Assembly: GCF_003143755.1 (NCBI RefSeq)
Contig: NZ_QFRI01000002.1
Span: 248,001 to 312,000, forward strand
Direction of reading: 5' to 3'
DNA length: 64,000 bases
Origin: Algibacter marinivivus
GTDB taxonomy: Bacteria > Bacteroidota > Bacteroidia > Flavobacteriales > Flavobacteriaceae
Shown here: positions 16,189-24,998 of the stretch, piece after piece
How the letters are laid out: every line of letters starts with the position of its first letter
How positions within the stretch are numbered: the first letter of the stretch is position 1
Notes under the pieces: model-generated
What the model was told of the DNA's origin: nothing
Seen by the model: the letters and a program-made list of their open reading frames with translations, nothing else
The model's database searches: none
Position numbers and translations under genes: made by a program

Positions 16189-18533
16189 TACCCAATTACT
16201 TCTAATTTAGCAAAACGCAATAATAATTTTTTAACCCCGCCATGTTGAAAGTTAATTTCAGCTTTCATATCTGCACCCTTGCCTTCAATTTTCATAACCT
16301 CTCCAGTACCAAAACGGATGTGCTTTACAATGTTACCAACAGCCAATTTACTATCGAATAAATTTGTGTTACCCTTAGTGCTTCCGTTTGTTTTAGCAAC
16401 AGGTTTCAAATTTTTAGGCGTGGTAACTTGAAACTTCTCTGGTTCCTTTTTTGCTGTTTTACCTTTTTTAAATATAGGTTTTTTTGCCGGTTTATATCGT
16501 ATTTTATTAGGTTCTACATCTCCAAAAATATCGGCATCAAGCATCGGGTTAAAACGACGTTCTTCAATTGGGGTAACAATATCTAGATACTGCTCGTCTA
16601 TTTCTTCAATAAAACGACTAGGTTCTGAATCTACCAATTTACCCCAACGATAACGCGATAAAGCATAGGTTAAATAAGCTTGTTTTTCGGCACGTGTTAA
16701 GGCAACATAAAATAAACGTCGCTCCTCCTCTAGTTCGCTACGAGTATTCATACTCATAGCGCTTGGGAATAAATCTTCTTCAAGACCAACTATAAACACA
16801 TATGGGAATTCTAATCCCTTTGCTAAATGTATTGTCATTAACGCCACATGGTTGCTATCTCCTTTATCTGCATCTAAATCGGTAGCCAATGCTACATCTT
16901 CTAAAAATTCTGCTAAATTACCTGTGGTATCGGCAATTTCTTTTTGCCCCTCTACAAAGTCTTTCATACCATTTAAAAGCTCTTCAATATTTTCCATTTT
17001 AGCAACACCTTCTGGCGTGCCATCTTTATTGAATTCTTTTATTAAACCAGTGGTTCTGGTAACATGTTCTGCTAACTCGAAAACATCAGCAGTTTGATTT
17101 AACACTTGAAAACTTTCTATAAGTGTTACAAAATTTTGAAGTTTAGTTTTTGTTCCTGAGTTAATCTTAACATCGGTTTTATCAATGTTTTTCATAACTT
17201 CAAAAATGGTACGTCCATAACCATTTGCAGAAACAATTAATTTATCAATTGTTGTTTGTCCTATTCCACGCGCTGGAAAATTAATGATTCGCTTTAGCGC
17301 TTCCTCATCAGCTGGATTTATAATTAATCGTAAATATGATAAGACATCTTTGATTTCTTTACGTTGATAAAATGATAAGCCGCCATAAATTCTATACGGA
17401 ATATCCCGTTTACGCAAAGCATCCTCAATTGAACGTGACTGCGCATTAGTTCTATAAAGAATTGCAAAATCGCTATTATTAAGTTGCTCTTGCATTTTGG
17501 TTTCCCAAATGGTACTAGCAACATATCGTCCTTCGTCACCATCGGTTAAAGAACGATTTACTTTTATTTTTCCACCTTCATCATTGGCAGTCCAAACAAT
17601 TTTATCAAGCTTCGTTTGGTTTTTATCAATGATTGAATTTGCTGCATTTACAATATTTTTTGTAGAACGGTAATTCTGTTCTAGTCGAAATACTTTCACA
17701 TCGTCATAATCCTTCTGAAAATTCAAGATGTTATTAATATTTGCACCACGGAATGCATAAATACTTTGCGCATCATCACCAACAACACAGATATTTTGAA
17801 ACTTATCAGACAATGCCCTCACAATTAAATACTGTGAATGGTTGGTATCTTGATACTCATCAACCAAAATGTATTTAAAACGGTTTTGATACTTTGCTAA
17901 CACTTCAGGAAAACGGGTTAGCAATTCATTGGTTTTCAATAACAAATCATCAAAATCCATAGCGCCAGCCTTAAAGCAACGCTCCACATATTCTTTATAT
18001 ATCTCACCCATTCTTGGGCGTCTTGCCATTGCATCAGCCTCTTTAAGCTCAGGATTTTGAAAATAAGCTCTAACCGTAATTAAACTGTTTTTATATGATG
18101 AAATTCTAGAACGCACTTGCTTATACTTGTAAATATCTTTATCAAGTTGCATTTCCTTAATTATAGAAGCAATCAATCTATCAGAATCCTGAGTATCATA
18201 AATAGTAAAATTACTTGGATACCCTAATCTATCCGCCTCAATACGCAAAATTTTAGCAAACACAGAGTGAAACGTTCCCATCCACAAATTCTTAGCTTCA
18301 CTAGCGCCAACAATACTAGCAATACGGTCTTTCATTTCACGTGCTGCCTTATTGGTAAACGTAAGCGACAAAATATTAAAAGGATCAATTCCCTTACTCA
18401 TCATATAAGCTATACGGTATGTAAGCACACGCGTTTTACCAGAACCTGCACCAGCAATAACAATCATAGGGCCATCTACTTGAATGGTGGGCTCTAATTG
18501 TGCATCGTTTAACTGGCTTAAATACTTTTCCAA
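16188..18533 (-). CDS. UvrD/PcrA-type DNA helicase
   Basis: A 781-residue superfamily 1A 3'-5' helicase for repair and replication. Motifs in order: Q-motif LNDAQLEP, Walker A AGAGSGKT (about residue 28), LTFTNKAAREM, motif II VDEYQDTNHSQY, motif III DDAQSIYAFRGA, motif IV EQNYRST, motif V MTIHLAKGLEFP and motif VI VALTRAEK. The last ~50 residues form a Tudor-like module (VKHIRFGTGEVMKIEG) as in PcrA, which contacts RNA polymerase. It is the first gene of a two-gene unit with the threonylcarbamoyl-AMP synthase. Confidence 0.95.
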   Translation of the reverse strand: MEKYLSQLNDAQLEPTIQVDGPMIVIAGAGSGKTRVLTYRIAYMMSKGIDPFNILSLTFTNKAAREMKDRIASIVGASEAKNLWMGTFHSVFAKILRIEADRLGYPSNFTIYDTQDSDRLIASIIKEMQLDKDIYKYKQVRSRISSYKNSLITVRAYFQNPELKEADAMARRPRMGEIYKEYVERCFKAGAMDFDDLLLKTNELLTRFPEVLAKYQNRFKYILVDEYQDTNHSQYLIVRALSDKFQNICVVGDDAQSIYAFRGANINNILNFQKDYDDVKVFRLEQNYRSTKNIVNAANSIIDKNQTKLDKIVWTANDEGGKIKVNRSLTDGDEGRYVASTIWETKMQEQLNNSDFAILYRTNAQSRSIEDALRKRDIPYRIYGGLSFYQRKEIKDVLSYLRLIINPADEEALKRIINFPARGIGQTTIDKLIVSANGYGRTIFEVMKNIDKTDVKINSGTKTKLQNFVTLIESFQVLNQTADVFELAEHVTRTTGLIKEFNKDGTPEGVAKMENIEELLNGMKDFVEGQKEIADTTGNLAEFLEDVALATDLDADKGDSNHVALMTIHLAKGLEFPYVFIVGLEEDLFPSAMSMNTRSELEEERRLFYVALTRAEKQAYLTYALSRYRWGKLVDSEPSRFIEEIDEQYLDIVTPIEERRFNPMLDADIFGDVEPNKIRYKPAKKPIFKKGKTAKKEPEKFQVTTPKNLKPVAKTNGSTKGNTNLFDSKLAVGNIVKHIRFGTGEVMKIEGKGADMKAEINFQHGGVKKLLLRFAKLEVIG

Positions 18534-18676
18534 ATCATCTTCAATTTTATCACGTGAAAATAACCAATGTTATGGGTTTTTCTCCTCTGAATTATTAATA
18601 ATTATAAACAATTCGTACTTGTATTTAGCTTTAGTAAAATTTGAATATCTTTAAGCTTCAAAAAAATCATATTTCT

Positions 18677-19948
18677 ATGAAAAACCTTTTTTTTCTATTA
18701 CTTTTTATGAGTGCGTCTATAAGTTTTGCACAGCATAATTTAGAAAAGCAGTTTATAGATATTGAAGAGAAAGTTATTGAGTGGCGGCGTCATTTTCATC
18801 AAAACCCAGAACTATCCAATAGAGAATTTAAAACTTCAGAAAAAATTGAAAAACATCTTAAATCATTAGGATTAGAAGTAAAAACTGAAGTTGCACATAC
18901 AGGTGTTGTTGCTATATTAAGAGGAGATACTAAAGGAAAAACTATTGCTCTTAGAGCAGATATTGATGCTTTACCTGTTACTGAACGAAACGATTTACCA
19001 TTCAAATCAACTGTTGAAACAGAGTTTTTAGGAACTAAAACTGGTGTAGCTCATGCCTGCGGACACGATGCACACACTGCCATTTTAATGGGCGTAGCAG
19101 AAATTCTTTCAAAAAACAAAGACAAAATAAAAGGTACCGTAAAATTTATTTTTCAACCAGCTGAAGAAGGCCCACCTCCAGGAGAAGAAGGCGGATCAAA
19201 ACTTATGATTAAAGAAGGTGTTTTAGAAAACCCAAAAGTTGATGCTATTTTTGGATTGCATATTCGTTCTGGTGTTGATGTTGGTCAAATACATTACAAA
19301 CCCGGAGGAGCTATGGCTGCTGTAGAGCGTTTTACTATCCATGTGAAAGGAAAACAAACTCACGGTTCAGAACCTTGGTTAGGCGTTGACCCTATTCTAA
19401 TTTCTGCAAAAATTATTGATGGTTTACAAACGATTATTAGTCGCGAATCTGAACTCATAAACGAAGCGGCAGTCATTAGCGTTGGAAAAATAACCAGTGG
19501 TGTTCGTTTTAATATTATTCCTGAAAGTGCTAAACTTATTGGTACGGTTAGAACATTAGACCCTGAAATGAAAAAGCACATTATGATGCGTATGGAAGAA
19601 ATGACCCAAACCATAGCCAAAGCTTATGGTGGAGAGGCTATCATTACATTTGAAAACTTTACTGCTGTAACTTATAACGATCATAAGCTCGTTACAAAAA
19701 TGTTACCTTCATTAGAACTTGCAGCTGGCAATGAAAACGTTACTCAAATTAAAGCGGAAACCATCGGAGAAGATTTCTCTTATTATCAAGAAAAAATACC
19801 AGGGTTTTACTTCTATTTAGGCGGGAAACCAAAAAACGTAATAGAACCTCCACTTCATCATACTCCAGATTTTATGATTGATGAAAGCGGATTACTTTTA
19901 GGCGTTAAAGCATTAACACAAATAACTTTCGATTTTTTAAATAATTAA
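18677..19948 (+). CDS. Exported M20D amidohydrolase
   Basis: A 423-residue metallo-amidohydrolase of the hippurate / IAA-amino acid hydrolase branch. Metal-site motifs are HACGHDAHTAILMG and FQPAEEG, preceded by RADIDALPV. The dimerisation lid domain follows (about residues 190-310), and a late HHTPDF carries the last histidine. I chose the ATG at 18677, which gives a clean signal peptide (MKNLFFLLLFMSASISFAQ). The frame opens 12 codons earlier. The product is therefore periplasmic. The next gene starts 1 bp after its stop, so they form an operon. Confidence 0.9.
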   Translation: MKNLFFLLLFMSASISFAQHNLEKQFIDIEEKVIEWRRHFHQNPELSNREFKTSEKIEKHLKSLGLEVKTEVAHTGVVAILRGDTKGKTIALRADIDALPVTERNDLPFKSTVETEFLGTKTGVAHACGHDAHTAILMGVAEILSKNKDKIKGTVKFIFQPAEEGPPPGEEGGSKLMIKEGVLENPKVDAIFGLHIRSGVDVGQIHYKPGGAMAAVERFTIHVKGKQTHGSEPWLGVDPILISAKIIDGLQTIISRESELINEAAVISVGKITSGVRFNIIPESAKLIGTVRTLDPEMKKHIMMRMEEMTQTIAKAYGGEAIITFENFTAVTYNDHKLVTKMLPSLELAAGNENVTQIKAETIGEDFSYYQEKIPGFYFYLGGKPKNVIEPPLHHTPDFMIDESGLLLGVKALTQITFDFLNN

Positions 19949-19949
19949 A

Positions 19950-21515
19950 ATGGATATAGTATTAGATTTTTTATCAAACATAGCTTGGTGGGGATGGGTT
20001 TTAATATTATTAATTGGCGTTGCTATACGTGATGTTTTCTTTCAAAAGAAACACACCATAAGCCACAACTACCCTATTGTTGGGCATTTACGCTATTGGC
20101 TAGAAAGCATTGGTCCAGAAATGCGTCAATATTTTGTAGCAAATAACCGCGAAGAACTTCCTTTTAACCGAATTGAGCGTGGTTGGATTTATGCTTCTGC
20201 AAAAAAAGAAAATAATTACGAAGGCTTCGGAACCGACAGAGATATTCACGCGCATCAACACATTTTTATAAACAATGCGATGATGCCTTATAAATTACCA
20301 GAAAACCATCCAAATAAAATTGATAAAACCTTTTTGCCTTGTGCTAAAGTTATGGGTGAATTCAATAAGCGAAAAAAACCATACAGACCAGCATCAGTTA
20401 TAAACATATCTGCTATGAGTTACGGTTCACTTTCCGCAAAAGCAATAGAATCTTTAAACAAAGGCGTGAAAATAGCAGATGCATACCATAACACTGGCGA
20501 AGGTGGTTTATCACCATATCATAGTAACGGAGGCGATGTAGTATTTCATTTCGGTACAGGTTACTTTGGCGTTCGTGCAGAAGATGGTGGGTTTTCTATG
20601 GAAAAAATGGTAGAACTCGTTAATAAAAACCCATTTATTCGTGCTATAGAAGTTAAACTATCCCAAGGTGCAAAACCAGGAAAAGGCGGTGTTTTACCAG
20701 GAGCAAAAATCACTAAAGAAATAGCAGATATTAGAGGTGTAGAAGTTGGCAAAGACGTTTTATCACCGCCAAACCATAAAGCTTTTTCAAACGTCCCAGA
20801 AATGCTAGAATTTATAGAAAATATTGCCGAAGCTACAGGTTTACCTGTTGGTATTAAAGCTGCTATAGGCAAATTAGAACAGTGGGAAGAGCTTGCAGAC
20901 CTCATGAAAGAAACAGGTAAAGGCCCAGATTTTATAACTGTTGATGGTGGTGAAGGTGGTACTGGCGCTGCTCCACCAAGTTTTGCAGACCACGTCTCCC
21001 TACCTTGGGTTTACGGGTTTAGCGATTTGTACAGACTCTTCAAAAACAAAGGACTAGCAGAGCGTATTGTATTTGTAGCAAGTGGTAAATTAGGGTTTCC
21101 TGCCAAAGCAGCTATGGCGTTTGCTATGGGAGCAGATTGTATAAACGTAGCCCGAGAAGCTATGATGAGTATTGGCTGTATTCAAGCGCAAATTTGCCAT
21201 ACAAACAAGTGCCCAACGGGAATTGCTACTCAAAGCAAATGGTTGCAAAATGGTATAGACCCTACCCTAAAATCAGAGCGTTTAGCGCAATATTTCAAAA
21301 CATTTAAAAAAGAATTTATAGAAATAACTCATGCCGCAGGTTACGAGCACCCTTGCCAATTCAAAATGAGTGATATCGAAATGAATGTTGATGATCATAA
21401 CCTTTCAAAAGAATTGAATAGGACTTATAATTATGAAAAAGTACATGTTCCTTTTAATGGAACTCAACATTTAAAAGATTGTTTATATTTGGGAGGACAT
21501 CAAAAAAAAGATTAA
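19950..21515 (+). CDS. FMN-binding glutamate-synthase-like protein, membrane anchored
   Basis: 521 residues. One N-terminal membrane helix (about residues 10-28) is followed by the FMN/Fe-S barrel of the glutamate synthase large subunit: ISAMSYGSLSAKAIESL, the FMN site DGGEGGTGAAPPSFADH, and the cysteine cluster CIQAQICHTNKCPTGIATQ that would hold a 3Fe-4S centre. The glutaminase and linker domains of true GltB are missing, so it is not assimilatory glutamate synthase. The reaction is unknown, and oxidoreduction of a small amine or alpha-hydroxy compound is possible. It is coupled to the M20 amidohydrolase and to the next gene. Confidence 0.88.
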   Translation: MDIVLDFLSNIAWWGWVLILLIGVAIRDVFFQKKHTISHNYPIVGHLRYWLESIGPEMRQYFVANNREELPFNRIERGWIYASAKKENNYEGFGTDRDIHAHQHIFINNAMMPYKLPENHPNKIDKTFLPCAKVMGEFNKRKKPYRPASVINISAMSYGSLSAKAIESLNKGVKIADAYHNTGEGGLSPYHSNGGDVVFHFGTGYFGVRAEDGGFSMEKMVELVNKNPFIRAIEVKLSQGAKPGKGGVLPGAKITKEIADIRGVEVGKDVLSPPNHKAFSNVPEMLEFIENIAEATGLPVGIKAAIGKLEQWEELADLMKETGKGPDFITVDGGEGGTGAAPPSFADHVSLPWVYGFSDLYRLFKNKGLAERIVFVASGKLGFPAKAAMAFAMGADCINVAREAMMSIGCIQAQICHTNKCPTGIATQSKWLQNGIDPTLKSERLAQYFKTFKKEFIEITHAAGYEHPCQFKMSDIEMNVDDHNLSKELNRTYNYEKVHVPFNGTQHLKDCLYLGGHQKKD

Positions 21516-21529
21516 AACATAAATAGCTT

Positions 21530-22051
21530 ATGGAAATTAGCAGAGTAATAGACCTTTTTTTATTTGCAATTCCTTCATTAATCACAGGAATTATAGCTTA
21601 TTATTTTTTTAAAGAACACACCAAAAACGAAGATGGTAGAAGGCGTTTTTTATTAAAAAAGGATATGCAAGTAAACGCGATGCCTTTGCGCCTTCAAGCC
21701 TACGAGCGTATGGCGCTTTTTTTAGAACGTATTTCACCTTCAAAATTATTAATTAGAATAACACCAACTTCTTCAAATAAAGAAGATTACGAATCTTTAC
21801 TTATACAGAGTATTGAACAAGAGTTTGAGCATAATTTGTCACAACAAATCTACATTAGTGATAAATGTTGGAACATAGTTACCACTGCAAAAAACGCTAC
21901 AATTCAACTGATTAGAAAAGCAAGTATGCTTGAAAAAACAGATACAGCAAATAAGCTAAGAGAGGTTGTTTTAACCGAAATGATGGAACGTCGCTCACCA
22001 AGTGACGCAGCGCTTTCTTTTATTAAAGAAGAAGTTTCAGACTTGTGGTAA
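21530..22051 (+). CDS. Conserved membrane-anchored protein of unknown function
   Basis: 173 residues. One N-terminal membrane helix (LFLFAIPSLITGIIAYYFF) is followed by a basic juncture and a soluble, helix-rich domain with LRLQAYERMALFLERISP and IEQEFEHNLSQQIYIS. No catalytic motif is visible. I believe it is a common Flavobacteriaceae protein but cannot name a family with confidence. It lies 14 bp after the FMN enzyme and overlaps the end of the convergent patatin gene by 15 bp, so the two transcripts must overlap. Confidence 0.75.
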   Translation: MEISRVIDLFLFAIPSLITGIIAYYFFKEHTKNEDGRRRFLLKKDMQVNAMPLRLQAYERMALFLERISPSKLLIRITPTSSNKEDYESLLIQSIEQEFEHNLSQQIYISDKCWNIVTTAKNATIQLIRKASMLEKTDTANKLREVVLTEMMERRSPSDAALSFIKEEVSDLW

Positions 22052-22963
22052 ATCTTTATCGCGCAATTCATTTGATCGCGATTGCTCACATTTCTTTTTA
22101 GCATAATAATACCCCTGTTGCCACCAGGAGGTCATCAATTTTTTATTAAAAACCAAAGAGTTTTCAGTAAGTTTGGATGGCGTATAATACAAATTAAGTT
22201 CTACATGTTTATTTTTCGCAGCTAACTTTCCAATTAAAATATCACTACGTTCCACCTGATCTAAAAGATGCCCAAACAAGTTTAACATTAAAGAAAATGG
22301 GTTTTTACCTAGCACCTTGTTATACTGCATACTTTCAGACTCCAAAATTATGGCATCAATCTCTGTGGCACCTCTTAAAATAGCTTCACGAATGGGCACT
22401 ACACAACCAAAAGCACCATCAGCATATTCAAATCCATCTTTTTTTACCAAAGACATAAACGGAATATAGTTACAAGAAATCCAAATCCAATCACAAAATT
22501 CATCATAACTAAAATCCTTTATAGACTTATACTCTACAATATTTTTAGATAAATTTGAAACCGTAACAACCACATCATCTTTAGTTTCTTTTATCGCTAA
22601 GTATTCCTCATAAGTAAAATGCTTTTTCAAATAACGCCTAAGCGCTTTACTCTCACCGAAAGTTCGTTTCATTTTAATAAACTGCCAAAGCGAATTCAAA
22701 AAATCAATAGAAACAAATTCGCGTTTTCCTTTCTTTCTGACTACAAAAGGATTAACACTGAATATATTACTTTGGTTTACATTAGTAAAGACACGATGTA
22801 TTTTATCAATTTTACCAGCTGCTAAGTGCGGTATTAGCAAACTTCCAGTAGAAGTCCCTAAAAACATATCATAATCGCGCCCTTCTTCTTTAATCAAATA
22901 TTCAGCAACACCACCTGCATAGGCACCTTTACTTCCTCCTCCTGATATTACTAATGCTTTCAT
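22037..22963 (-). CDS. Patatin-like phospholipase
   Basis: A 308-residue serine lipid acyl hydrolase. The oxyanion loop ISGGGSKGAYAGG is at residues 6-18, the nucleophile elbow is GTSTG (Ser38), and the Asp of the catalytic dyad lies in YADGAFG. No signal peptide, so cytosolic or loosely membrane-associated. It would hydrolyse phospholipids or other acyl esters, and the substrate is not determinable. It lies 28 bp downstream of nothing on its own strand except the M1 peptidase gene (24953-22992), with which it may be co-transcribed. Confidence 0.9.
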   Translation of the reverse strand: MKALVISGGGSKGAYAGGVAEYLIKEEGRDYDMFLGTSTGSLLIPHLAAGKIDKIHRVFTNVNQSNIFSVNPFVVRKKGKREFVSIDFLNSLWQFIKMKRTFGESKALRRYLKKHFTYEEYLAIKETKDDVVVTVSNLSKNIVEYKSIKDFSYDEFCDWIWISCNYIPFMSLVKKDGFEYADGAFGCVVPIREAILRGATEIDAIILESESMQYNKVLGKNPFSLMLNLFGHLLDQVERSDILIGKLAAKNKHVELNLYYTPSKLTENSLVFNKKLMTSWWQQGYYYAKKKCEQSRSNELRDKDLPQV

Positions 22964-22991
22964 GATTAAAATTTACAAGTAAATATAAAAC

Positions 22992-24953
22992 TTAATTTGC
23001 CTTTAAAAGTTCTTTTGCAAATTTTTTAAAGCGCCAATTATGATGATTTGTAGCTTGCTTTAAGTTTTCTTTACACTCCTCTTTACAAGCTTGAATTTGA
23101 TATAAGTATTGAAATGCATTTTGGCGAACTTCAAAGCCGTATTTTGGACTAGTGTAATTCGTTAGCTCATTGAAATACGCCTTTTTATTTTCAGACCTAT
23201 AATCTTCAGTAAGTAAAGCTAAAGTTAACCAAAGTATACGAACGTTTTTATCATTAAACCCCTGAATATACTTTGTTTTATCCAAATATTTTTGTCGATC
23301 TTGCGGGAAGTTTTGCCATAAATTAAATAAAGCTGCCTCAATAGTTATGAATGATTTATCATTTAAAAAGGATTCGTATTCATCCTTAAATTCAATAGGG
23401 ATTTCTGTCATGGATTTTGCTACGACCTGACGTACTTTCAAATCTTTAGCAAAATTCAAAATATCTTTTGGCAATTTCCCTTTAAGCCTTCTTACAGTTT
23501 CAGATTTTAAATACTGATTATCTGTAGATTTTAAAAAGTCAAAACAGGATTCTTTTGAAACATCACAATCTAATTGTAAAAAACCTTTATATATTATTGA
23601 GGTTAGATAGAAAAAACCTTCCATCTCATTAAAATGAAGTTCAGAAGATACTAACCAATCTTTTACAAACTCACTCAAATCCACTCCACTAGCCTTTTCA
23701 ACCTCTTTTATAAAATCATCCGTTTCAACATTCTTAAGCTGATACTTTTTTAAATAATTTTTAACACCTTTTTTAAAAGCATCATTCCCTACTTTTTCTC
23801 GAAGCATATGTAGCACCCAAGCACCTTTTTTATAAAAAGTTGTACTACTCGATTTTGGATTAAGCAATGATGTGCTTCCCCCTGCTTCATCTTGCTCTAA
23901 TAATTCTTGAGCATATTCGTATAATCGCCAATAGTAATAATCTTCTCCAAAAATATCGCGTTCAGCCAATAATGCATAATAGGTTGCAAAACCCTCTTGC
24001 AGCCAATGATGTGTTCCTGAAGTTTCTGTAACCAAATCTCCAAACCATTGATGCGCTAACTCATGCGCATTAACGTTTACATAATTCTTATCAACAAACG
24101 CAATAGAATCAATTACAAAACTATCAGCAAAAATAGTTGTACTTGTGTTTTCCATTCCAGCATATAGAAAGTCTTTTACAGGTACCTGTTTGTAATTTTG
24201 CCAAGGAAACGGCACTCCTATTTCTTCTTCAAGAAAATCGAACATTTGCTTAGTATAACGGTATGTTGGCTCAAATTTTGAATGATCTTCAGGGTAATAA
24301 TACATCTCTAAAGGAATACCACTTTTAGAATGTTTTACTATTTTGTTATATTTTCCAATAACCAATGCAACTAGATAACTAGACATGGGTTTTTCCATAT
24401 CAAATTGCCATAAATCGTAAGTTGGAGTTTCTCTTTTAGAAACCATTTTTCCGTTAGAAATAACTTGATAGCCTTTAGGTGCAACACAACTTATATCAAA
24501 CTCTATTTTATCATTCATATCATCAATAGACGGGAGCCAATGACTTGTGTATTTCCCTTGACCTTGCGTCCAGATTTGGTTTCGAGAATTATCATCCCAA
24601 CCAATAAAATAAATGGCTTTTTTAGGAGATGCAAAAAAGAGAAAATCAAGCGTATAGCTATTTGAAGCTTCAAAATTATTGTAAATTATAAGTTTAGATC
24701 CGTCGTTTTTATACTTAACAGCATTCTTATCTAATGCCACATTTAAAAACTTCATATTTATTGCATCTAAATAAATAGAGTCGGTTTGCTTTAGAATATC
24801 AAATTTTACTTCGTAAGAATTAAAAACCGTACTATCCACTTTCATTTGATTGAATAACAGTACAGATTCTACTTTTTTAAAATCAACAATATCAGTTTGT
24901 TGCGCCGTAAGAAGATTAAAGCAAAAACATAAAATAAAAAGAATCCGATTCAT
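22992..24953 (-). CDS. Exported M1-family metallo-aminopeptidase
   Basis: 653 residues with a signal peptide ending at LLTAQQ. Gluzincin features: the substrate-binding GMEN (residues 266-269), the zinc motif HELAHQW (His297, Glu298, His301) and third ligand Glu320 in LQEGFATYYALL. A helical C-terminal domain follows, so all residues for activity are present. It probably trims N-terminal amino acids from peptides in the periplasm. It lies 45 bp downstream of the PHP-ACT gene and 28 bp upstream of the patatin gene on the same strand. Confidence 0.93.
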   Translation of the reverse strand: MNRILFILCFCFNLLTAQQTDIVDFKKVESVLLFNQMKVDSTVFNSYEVKFDILKQTDSIYLDAINMKFLNVALDKNAVKYKNDGSKLIIYNNFEASNSYTLDFLFFASPKKAIYFIGWDDNSRNQIWTQGQGKYTSHWLPSIDDMNDKIEFDISCVAPKGYQVISNGKMVSKRETPTYDLWQFDMEKPMSSYLVALVIGKYNKIVKHSKSGIPLEMYYYPEDHSKFEPTYRYTKQMFDFLEEEIGVPFPWQNYKQVPVKDFLYAGMENTSTTIFADSFVIDSIAFVDKNYVNVNAHELAHQWFGDLVTETSGTHHWLQEGFATYYALLAERDIFGEDYYYWRLYEYAQELLEQDEAGGSTSLLNPKSSSTTFYKKGAWVLHMLREKVGNDAFKKGVKNYLKKYQLKNVETDDFIKEVEKASGVDLSEFVKDWLVSSELHFNEMEGFFYLTSIIYKGFLQLDCDVSKESCFDFLKSTDNQYLKSETVRRLKGKLPKDILNFAKDLKVRQVVAKSMTEIPIEFKDEYESFLNDKSFITIEAALFNLWQNFPQDRQKYLDKTKYIQGFNDKNVRILWLTLALLTEDYRSENKKAYFNELTNYTSPKYGFEVRQNAFQYLYQIQACKEECKENLKQATNHHNWRFKKFAKELLKAN

Positions 24954-24998
24954 GATTTTAAAGATATCAAAGATTAATCCAAAATCACAAAAAACAGT

